A DNA stretch of 8,146 nucleotides from an uncultured Oscillospiraceae bacterium. GTDB taxonomy: Bacteria; Bacillota_A; Clostridia; Oscillospirales; Oscillospiraceae. Location of the stretch: NCBI GenBank assembly GCA_934667865.1, contig CAKUMR010000041.1, forward strand, positions 1 to 8,146. The letters run 5' to 3'. A model generated the notes under the pieces. The model saw nothing but the letters and a program-made list of their open reading frames with translations. It was not told where the DNA came from and made no database searches. Of this stretch, positions 1 to 4,250 are shown one piece after another. The position numbers and the translations under genes were made by a program. Numbering within the stretch: position 1 is the stretch's first letter; every line of letters begins with the position of its first letter.

Positions 1-132
1 GTAGGGATCCTTCGGCGGGATGCTGACCTCGATGGCGTCGCAGCCGCCCTCGATGTAATAGCCGGCCATTTCGATGCTCTTTTCAATGGTCGGATAGCCG
101 AAGGAGAGATAACAGATCGTTTTAATGCCCAT
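1..132 (-). CDS. TrpA-like TIM-barrel protein A (N-terminal 44 residues, cut by window edge)
   Basis: The visible protein starts MGIKTICYLSFGYPTIEKS and ends at DPY at the left edge. It aligns with the start of tryptophan synthase alpha: the first beta strand, then G-x-P-x-I-E-x-S, then D-A-I-E-V-S-I-P-P-K-D-P matching TrpA A-L-E-L-G-I-P-F-S-D-P. Glu35 falls at the catalytic Glu49 of enteric TrpA and Asp42 at Asp56, so the known acid/base residue is kept in this copy. I count about 18 identities in 44 positions with the neighbouring gene, so the two are paralogues. The ATG at 132-130 follows AAGGA (143-147) by 10 bases and lies 15 bases past the stop of the upstream gene, so the two are co-transcribed. 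TrpA cleaves indole-glycerol phosphate by a retro-aldol reaction. Without trpB nearby, this substrate is not assured. The fold call is firm; the reaction is open. Confidence 0.8.
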   Translation of the reverse strand, partial: MGIKTICYLSFGYPTIEKSIEMAGYYIEGGCDAIEVSIPPKDPY

Positions 133-147
133 ATTTTCTACTTCCTT

Positions 148-882
148 TCAAGAATTTGCCGCCTGCTCCAAGTCTGCCAGCAGTGCCAGCATCGCAGGCT
201 CATTGTCCCAGAGATTCATCAGGCAGCTGCCGACAAACGCGCCTGCCGCGCCCGCCTGCTTCGCCTCCAGAAGGCTTGCGCCGCAGGTGATGCCCGCCGT
301 TGCGTAGATCGGCGCCGTCACGCCGCGCCCGCGCAGGAAGCGGATGCGCTCGTCCCAGCTGACCATGCCGTCGCGCGGCTCCATGCCCTCGCGCACATTG
401 CGCAGCATGACCGCCCGGCCGGTCTGCACGGCGAACTCCACATCCTTTTCCGGCAGATTGTAGTCGATAAAGGTCAGCGTGTCGATGCCCGCCGCGTTCA
501 TGTCCATCCTCGCCCGCTCGATCACGCCGTCACCGGAAATGCGGCAGGTGCGGATGTTGTTCTGCTTGCAGAATTCAATGTACCTCGTCGTGCCGATGGT
601 GAGGATCACGTCCTCGTAGGATACCATCTGCATTTCAAAGTCCGGATGCTTCCGGCGGAATTCCGTGAGCGCCTTCAGGAAGGGCTCATAGCCGCCGTAG
701 GTTTCCCACGCCTTGGCCATGCGCGCGCGGATAAAGGGCGTTTCGCGGTAGGGGTTGCGCGACGGCAGGTCAAATTGCAGGGCCTTCACGCCGTGCGCCA
801 GATAGGTCTCCGCCTTTTCCAGCGACGCCTCTATCGTCGGCGTTCCCATGCTGATGTAATAGACCAAATGGAATTTTCCCAT
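148..882 (-). CDS. TrpA-like TIM-barrel protein B, catalytic Glu replaced
   Basis: The protein has 244 residues (typical TrpA: about 268) and spans the whole TrpA fold. Near the C-terminus, AGITCGASL and AGAAGAFVGS match TrpA FGISAPDQV and AGAAGAISGS, so the phosphate-binding Gly197, Gly218 and Ser219 are kept, followed by a TrpA-like NEP-x-ML-A-L. The active site differs. ALQFDLPSRNPYRE puts Gln36 at TrpA Glu49 and Glu47 at Asp60, and loop 6 RAGVTG has become RNVREG (161-166), losing Thr183. A phosphorylated ligand is therefore likely, but tryptophan synthase chemistry is not. I chose the ATG at 882-880 because GGAGG (888-892) lies 7 bases upstream and TrpA homology begins there. An in-frame ATG at 990 would give 36 extra residues but lies at the predicted transcription start. 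It is the first gene of an operon with protein A, divergent from the GntR gene. Genome pipelines would probably name it trpA, which I think is misleading. Confidence 0.85.
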   Translation of the reverse strand: MGKFHLVYYISMGTPTIEASLEKAETYLAHGVKALQFDLPSRNPYRETPFIRARMAKAWETYGGYEPFLKALTEFRRKHPDFEMQMVSYEDVILTIGTTRYIEFCKQNNIRTCRISGDGVIERARMDMNAAGIDTLTFIDYNLPEKDVEFAVQTGRAVMLRNVREGMEPRDGMVSWDERIRFLRGRGVTAPIYATAGITCGASLLEAKQAGAAGAFVGSCLMNLWDNEPAMLALLADLEQAANS

Positions 883-912
883 TCTTTTCCTCCAGATCTG
901 ACAGTCTTGCCG

Positions 913-925
913 GGTCTGTTGTTCA
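913..925 (-). promoter_or_regulatory. Candidate operator, copy 1 (leader of the trpA-like operon)
   Basis: On the minus strand this reads TGAACAACAGACC. It matches 12 of 13 bases of TGAACAATAGACC at 1262-1274, in the same orientation relative to its own gene. It lies in the 5' leader, about 60 bases after the predicted start of transcription and about 20 bases before the ribosome binding site, where a bound repressor could block elongation. Its GGTCT half-site resembles the TGGTC/GACCA halves known for several GntR/HutC-family operators (DasR, FadR). Assignment to the adjacent GntR protein is inference. Confidence 0.5.
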
Positions 926-994
926 ATCGGATAGATGTAATGACAACATAACAGGTTTGCGTGAAAAAAATCAGGATTCCTTCCCGGCATTTTT

Positions 995-1022
995 ATTATA
1001 GCACAGCTGTTTGGCTTTGCAA
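995..1022 (-). promoter_or_regulatory. Sigma-A-type promoter of the trpA-like operon
   Basis: On the minus strand, TTGCAA (1022-1017), a 16-base spacer, then a perfect TATAAT (1000-995) with the extended -10 TGC just upstream. Transcription should begin near 987-989, giving a leader of about 105 bases before the ATG at 882. The -35 matches consensus at 4 of 6 positions, and the extended -10 compensates for the short spacer. No second minus-strand promoter this good is obvious in the gap. Confidence 0.7.
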
Positions 1023-1224
1023 TTCTCTTAATTCACAAAATAAAACCCGGTTTTTTGAACATTTTCAACAAGACAAATTTTTCCTGCGTCGGCGGAAGCT
1101 TTCCCAAAATTTCGAAGTTGTCATGTTTCCTGTCCGTTTTTGCCGAGCAAGCTGTATTCCTCCGGTTTTTGGCGCGTCCGTTTTCTTTTTCCCTTCTGTT
1201 TTTCCGCTTTTTTCTGAAAAACTG

Positions 1225-1253
1225 TTGACTTCCACGCTCTTGGTCAATAAAAT
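1225..1253 (+). promoter_or_regulatory. Sigma-A-type promoter of the GntR gene
   Basis: TTGACT (1225-1230), a 17-base spacer, then TAAAAT (1248-1253). Each box has five of six consensus bases. T-rich DNA just upstream (1199-1213) could serve as an UP element. Transcription should start near 1260, about 57 bases before the ATG. A TGGTC half-site (1241-1245) overlaps the spacer and GACCA (1271-1275) lies just past the start site, which fits autoregulation by the encoded repressor. Confidence 0.7.
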
Positions 1254-1261
1254 AGATATCA

Positions 1262-1275
1262 TGAACAATAGACCA
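1262..1275 (+). promoter_or_regulatory. Candidate operator, copy 2 (leader of the GntR gene)
   Basis: TGAACAATAGACCA starts within a few bases of the predicted transcription start of the regulator gene. On the opposite strand it reads TGGTCTATTGTTCA, an imperfect 14-base dyad with TG and CA ends, and its TGGTCTA half resembles the DasR/NagR-type consensus half-site. With TGGTC at 1241-1245 it forms an inverted TGGTC...GACCA pair flanking the -10 box. It shares 12 of 13 bases with the site at 913-925. Binding by the local GntR protein is inferred. Confidence 0.5.
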
Positions 1276-1316
1276 CTTGCGCTATCCCAAACACAACGAA
1301 TGTCGAGGGGCAAAGA

Positions 1317-2075
1317 ATGAATCATATGTTTTCTGAGGAACAGATCTCCACGCTGGTACAGAACATTCCGAAATATATGTACATCAAAATCGAGCTGGCC
1401 AACCGCATCAAATCCGGCGAACTGGAGGTCGGCGCAAAGCTGTTCACGGAAAAGGAAATGTGCGACCAGTACGGGTGCAGCCGCCTGACCGTGCGCAAGG
1501 CGCTCGAGGAGCTGACGCGCGAGGGCTATATCTATAAGATTCAGGGCAAGGGCACTTTCGTCAAGGAGCGCACGCCGCAGAAGCAGAATTTCTCCGTCAT
1601 CACCAGCTGCTCCACGCTGATCCGTTCGCAGAACATGACGCCGACCAAGAAAATCCTCTTCGAGGGCCTCGTTCCCTGCAACGCGGAGATCGCACAGCGG
1701 CTCGGGCTGGCCGAGGGCGACCCGGTGCTGGAATACACGCGCGTCTATTTTGCCAACGGCACGCCGGTCATTTACGGGCGCAGCTATTTCAATGCGTCGG
1801 TCCTGCCCGGAATTGAGCGCTTCAATCTGCAAAATCAGTCCATCATCGCGCTGCTGAAGGAAAAGTACGACCTCGAGATCCACTGCTCCAACCGTGAGCT
1901 GCGCGCCGTGGTTTCCGACGACACGACCTCTTCCCTGCTGAGCACGCCGAACCATTTCCCGCTGCTTCAGGTAACGGACCTGAAAACCGGCACGCGACAG
2001 AATCAGGAGATCCCCATTGAGTATTACACCTTCCTGTATGTCACCGAGCGCATCCGCTATTCCCCGGAGATTTAG
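1317..2075 (+). CDS. GntR/HutC-family transcriptional regulator with UTRA domain
   Basis: The 252-residue length is typical of the family. Residues 20-83 form the winged helix-turn-helix: the recognition region is YGCSRLTVRKALEELTREGY and the wing is GKGTFVK. Residues from about 95 to 245 form a UTRA domain, the chorismate-lyase-like fold that binds small ligands, often sugar phosphates, amino acid derivatives or fatty acyl compounds; the conserved E-Y-T-R and I-P-x-x-Y-Y-T-F segments are visible. The first ATG (1317) has AGGGG (1306-1310) 6 bases upstream; the ATG at 1326 is too far from it. The gene is divergent from the two TrpA-like genes and ends 57 bases before a bidirectional terminator. 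It most likely represses itself and the trpA-like operon until a metabolite of that pathway binds. The family is certain; ligand and targets are inferred from position and from the shared 13-base element. Confidence 0.93.
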   Translation: MNHMFSEEQISTLVQNIPKYMYIKIELANRIKSGELEVGAKLFTEKEMCDQYGCSRLTVRKALEELTREGYIYKIQGKGTFVKERTPQKQNFSVITSCSTLIRSQNMTPTKKILFEGLVPCNAEIAQRLGLAEGDPVLEYTRVYFANGTPVIYGRSYFNASVLPGIERFNLQNQSIIALLKEKYDLEIHCSNRELRAVVSDDTTSSLLSTPNHFPLLQVTDLKTGTRQNQEIPIEYYTFLYVTERIRYSPEI

Positions 2076-2111
2076 AATTTAACTCACAAACCTTTTTTGA
2101 CATGACGATCC

Positions 2112-2129
2112 GCCTGCAATATTGCAGGC
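2112..2129. repeat. Perfect 18-base palindrome in the convergent gap
   Basis: GCCTGCAATATTGCAGGC is an exact two-fold palindrome with no loop, 36 bases after the GntR stop and 3 bases before the terminator stem. Neither strand has a T-run directly after it, so it is not itself a standard intrinsic terminator. It could be a protein binding site or a small RNA hairpin protecting the 3' end of the GntR mRNA. Function is unknown. Confidence 0.5.
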
Positions 2130-2132
2130 TGC

Positions 2133-2171
2133 AAAAGGGGCGCCGGCAGCTCTGCTGCCGGCGTCCTTTTT
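2133..2171. terminator. Strong bidirectional intrinsic terminator
   Basis: Perfect 10-bp arms CGCCGGCAGC (2141-2150) and GCTGCCGGCG (2154-2163) enclose a TCT loop. The stem continues outward through AAAAGGGG (2133-2140) against TCCTTTTT (2164-2171) with two G-U pairs in the RNA, giving about 18 pairs. The plus strand ends in TTTTT for the GntR gene; the minus strand ends in TTTT for the gene stopping at 2174, whose stop codon is two bases from the stem. It separates two convergent transcription units. Confidence 0.92.
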
Positions 2172-2173
2172 GG

Positions 2174-2722
2174 TTATGCAAGCGATTCCTCGTGGTAGAC
2201 CTCCCCGGACAGCGTCTTCCAGAGCGCCTTTTCGCCCTCCAGAAGCAGATAGCCGTTCGGGCTCCCGGCCTTGGGGATGGACACCGAGCCGGGATTCAGG
2301 TACAGATTGTTCTGCCCGAAGCGCTCCCACGCCGGGATGTGCGTATGCCCGTGCAGAAGCACGTCGCCCGGCTGCATGGGCGGCAGGGCGTTCAGGTTGT
2401 AATTGTGGCCGTGCGTGGCGTAGATCAGGCGGTTTCCGGCCGTCAGAATGCAATAATCCGCCAGAATCGGGAATTCCAGCACCATCTGGTCGACCTCCGT
2501 GTCGCAGTTGCCGCGCACGCAGAACAGCTGCGTCTTTCTCTCGTTCAGCATGGCCAGCACCTGCTTGGGCGCGTAGTCCCGCGGCAGGTCATTTCTGGGG
2601 CCGTGGTAGAGAATATCGCCCAGCAGGAGCAGGCGCTTCGTCCCCTCGCGGGAAAAGGCCTCAAGCAGCTGCCCGCAATAATAAGCCGAACCGTGAATGT
2701 CCGACGCGATCATCAGTTTCAT
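2174..2722 (-). CDS. yfcE: YfcE/MJ0936-type metallophosphoesterase
   Basis: The 182-residue protein is almost the length of E. coli YfcE (184). All family metal-binding motifs are present: D8-x-H10 (SDIHG), G35-D36, G71-N72-C73-D74 (GNCD), H104-G-H106 and G125-H126-T127-H128, then NPGS. These bind two divalent metals, usually Mn, and hydrolyse phosphodiesters; YfcE acts on bis-p-nitrophenyl phosphate in vitro, and the physiological substrate is not established. There is no signal peptide, so it is cytoplasmic. The ATG at 2722-2720 has AGGAGG (2731-2736) 8 bases upstream. It lies 56 bases past the stop of the lipoprotein gene, a wider gap than elsewhere in the cluster and one that holds a plausible promoter. 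It may be a bystander rather than part of the envelope module. The terminator follows directly. Confidence 0.93.
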   Translation of the reverse strand: MKLMIASDIHGSAYYCGQLLEAFSREGTKRLLLLGDILYHGPRNDLPRDYAPKQVLAMLNERKTQLFCVRGNCDTEVDQMVLEFPILADYCILTAGNRLIYATHGHNYNLNALPPMQPGDVLLHGHTHIPAWERFGQNNLYLNPGSVSIPKAGSPNGYLLLEGEKALWKTLSGEVYHEESLA

Positions 2723-2746
2723 ATGTTCTCCCTCCTGTCAACGGCA

Positions 2747-2775
2747 ATGATAGCACAATTCCCCCGCTGACGCAA
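2747..2775 (-). promoter_or_regulatory. Possible promoter of the phosphodiesterase gene
   Basis: On the minus strand, TTGCGT (2775-2770), a 17-base spacer and TATCAT (2752-2747), preceded by an extended -10 TGC. The local string TGTGCTATCAT closely resembles TGTGCTATAAT in the trpA-like promoter. The -35 is weak (3 of 6), and the whole promoter lies between the upstream stop codon and the ribosome binding site. A short hairpin, GCTGAC (2766-2771) / GTCAGC (2778-2783), overlaps the -35. The gene is probably also reached by read-through. Confidence 0.45.
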
Positions 2776-2778
2776 CGG

Positions 2779-4233
2779 TCAGCCGCTCATGGAGTTGTCG
2801 CCCACGTCGCGGCCGAGGTCGCAGGTGTAGACCCATCGGACGACGTCGCCGTCCTTGAGCTGGTAGCGTGAGCAGCCGTAGTTCGGGAACCAGCCGTTCA
2901 CGCTGTACATCCAGCCGGAGAGATTGCCGACATCAAACTCGTAGAGATTGCCGATGCCCTCGACATAGGCGCTGTTGTACATCGGCGTCCAGCTGGACTC
3001 CATATGGATGCGGTTCTCGCGGCACACGCGCTGCAAAACGTCAAACACGCTCTCGCCCGGCGAGAAGGTCACGGACGTTTCCGCCAGCAGCACGCCGTCG
3101 GCCGGGACAAGCGGCTGCTTTTCCTCCCTGCACTGATCCATATTGTCCAGAATCGTCGCGCAGGAAATGGAAAACGTGCAGGAAAGCTGCGTGGCACTAT
3201 CCACTGTGACGTCCTCCGGCTCAACCGGCTCAGGCTGTCCGGCGGGCCGGGTCTCGCCGTCCGCCGCACCGGAGGATGCGGCCAGCTCCGTCATATCAAA
3301 AAGCCGGCTCTTTCCGTCCAGAAAGCGCGCGTAGGCGGTCAGCGCATAGTAGGCCTGCTCGGTCGCCATGCCGTTGACCTCGACCAGCTCCGCCGAGTGG
3401 TAAAAGCCGTCGTCCAGCGCAAAATCGCACAGCGCGTCAAGCACGCTCCTGCCGTTTTTGAGGAAGCGCGCATCCTTCTGCGGGTCGATGCCCAGCGCCG
3501 TCAGCGCGACGATGACCTGCGCGCAGGATTCGCTGTTTTCGCTGCCCCAGCTTGCAAAGCAGCCGTTTTCCAGCTGCATTTCACTCAGACATTGCAGCGC
3601 GCCCTCGATCGCCTCGGAAACCTCCTCGCGCTCGCGGTAGGGCGCAAGCGCCGTCAGCGCCATGGCGGTCATATCCGCATCGGAGGCGTCGCCGGAAAAG
3701 CACCAGCCGCCGTCCGCCTTGCGCTCGCGCAGGAGCAGGCGGATCAACGCCTCGCGCGTCGTCTGCTCCTCGCCCGGCTGCGCGTCGGGGATCTCGTAGC
3801 CGCCGCAGTCCAGCGCGATGAGCGCCCAGATCGGGCCGTTGAGCCCCTGATAGGAGACGAACGCCATGTCCGTCAGGCCCTCCAAGAGGTTCACGCCGCC
3901 GATGTCCGTCACATCGCCGCCCGCGGCGGTCACGCCGAGGATGATGCGCGAATTTTCCGTGGATTTGGCGTGGTCGAGGCGCGCCGTTCCGATCGAGCGG
4001 ACGTAATCCTCAGCAGCTTGCAGGTACGCCTGCGCGGTCTCCTGCTTCAGAAGCCCCGAGCGGCTCAGGCCGATGACCGCCCACTCGCCGCCGATGGAGC
4101 CGACGCCGTAATTTTCCTGCGCGGCAAGCGCCTGCCCGGTGCGGCGATAGGCGGCCCGCCACGGCTGCTCCGCGCCGCAGGCGCAGAGGAGAAGCAGCAG
4201 TGCAAGAAGCGCGGCAAAAATTCGTTTTTTCAT
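2779..4233 (-). CDS. Transcobalamin-like lipoprotein: alpha/alpha toroid plus DUF4430
   Basis: The 484-residue protein has a clear lipoprotein signal: MKKR, a Leu/Ala-rich core (5-16) and lipobox L16-C-A-C19, so it should be anchored outside the membrane. Residues from about 60 to 320 show helical repeats of the prenyltransferase/squalene-cyclase toroid type, including DADMTAMALTALAPY and SESCAQVIVALTALGIDP, which resemble the animal B12 carriers intrinsic factor and transcobalamin. A linker rich in Glu and Pro follows, then a DUF4430 (transcobalamin-like C-terminal) domain from about 350 to 475 with GWMYSVNGWFPNYG and LKDGDVVRWVYTCDLG. The domain order is that of the B12 carriers, but no transporter or riboswitch is visible, so the ligand is unassigned. 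The start is the ATG at 4233-4231, with AGGAGG 4 bases upstream; an in-frame start at 4308 would put 25 residues before the signal and overlap the upstream gene. It lies 17 bases past the transglutaminase gene, in one operon. Confidence 0.87.
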   Translation of the reverse strand: MKKRIFAALLALLLLLCACGAEQPWRAAYRRTGQALAAQENYGVGSIGGEWAVIGLSRSGLLKQETAQAYLQAAEDYVRSIGTARLDHAKSTENSRIILGVTAAGGDVTDIGGVNLLEGLTDMAFVSYQGLNGPIWALIALDCGGYEIPDAQPGEEQTTREALIRLLLRERKADGGWCFSGDASDADMTAMALTALAPYREREEVSEAIEGALQCLSEMQLENGCFASWGSENSESCAQVIVALTALGIDPQKDARFLKNGRSVLDALCDFALDDGFYHSAELVEVNGMATEQAYYALTAYARFLDGKSRLFDMTELAASSGAADGETRPAGQPEPVEPEDVTVDSATQLSCTFSISCATILDNMDQCREEKQPLVPADGVLLAETSVTFSPGESVFDVLQRVCRENRIHMESSWTPMYNSAYVEGIGNLYEFDVGNLSGWMYSVNGWFPNYGCSRYQLKDGDVVRWVYTCDLGRDVGDNSMSG

Positions 4234-4250
4234 GCGTCCTCCTGGTGTCG

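Larger units (their letters stand above)
883..1316. other. Divergent intergenic control region
   Basis: These 434 AT-rich bases contain no credible gene. They hold a minus-strand promoter (995-1022), a plus-strand promoter (1225-1253) and a repeated 13-base element (913-925 and 1262-1274). A pyrimidine-rich stretch upstream of the plus-strand promoter has T-tracts at about 1137-1141, 1166-1170, 1181-1190, 1199-1203 and 1208-1213. The last two sit where an UP element or curved DNA would act. A small inverted repeat, TTGAACATTTTCAA (1055-1068), lies between the two promoters. An inverted pair TGCCGGG (908-914) / CCCGGCA (983-989) could pair in the minus-strand leader RNA. Roles are inferred. 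Confidence 0.7.

Noticed and set aside
883..990. 36-residue N-terminal extension of TrpA-like protein B
   Set aside because: The upstream ATG at 990 lies at the predicted transcription start and has no ribosome site. TrpA homology begins at the ATG at 882, which has GGAGG 7 bases upstream.
961..1320. Plus-strand open frame of 119 codons in the divergent gap
   Set aside because: It runs through both predicted promoter regions, has Phe-rich low-complexity composition and overlaps the GntR start. The TTTTC-rich DNA is better read as regulatory.
1065..1955. Minus-strand open frame of 296 codons opposite the GntR gene
   Set aside because: It covers the GntR gene and part of the AT-rich control region and matches no family. 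The opposite strand encodes a textbook GntR-UTRA protein.
2766..2783. Hairpin GCTGAC/GTCAGC as an intrinsic terminator
   Set aside because: The stem has only 6 pairs, and the following bases on the minus strand are GGGGGAATTG with no T-run. It is not a standard terminator.
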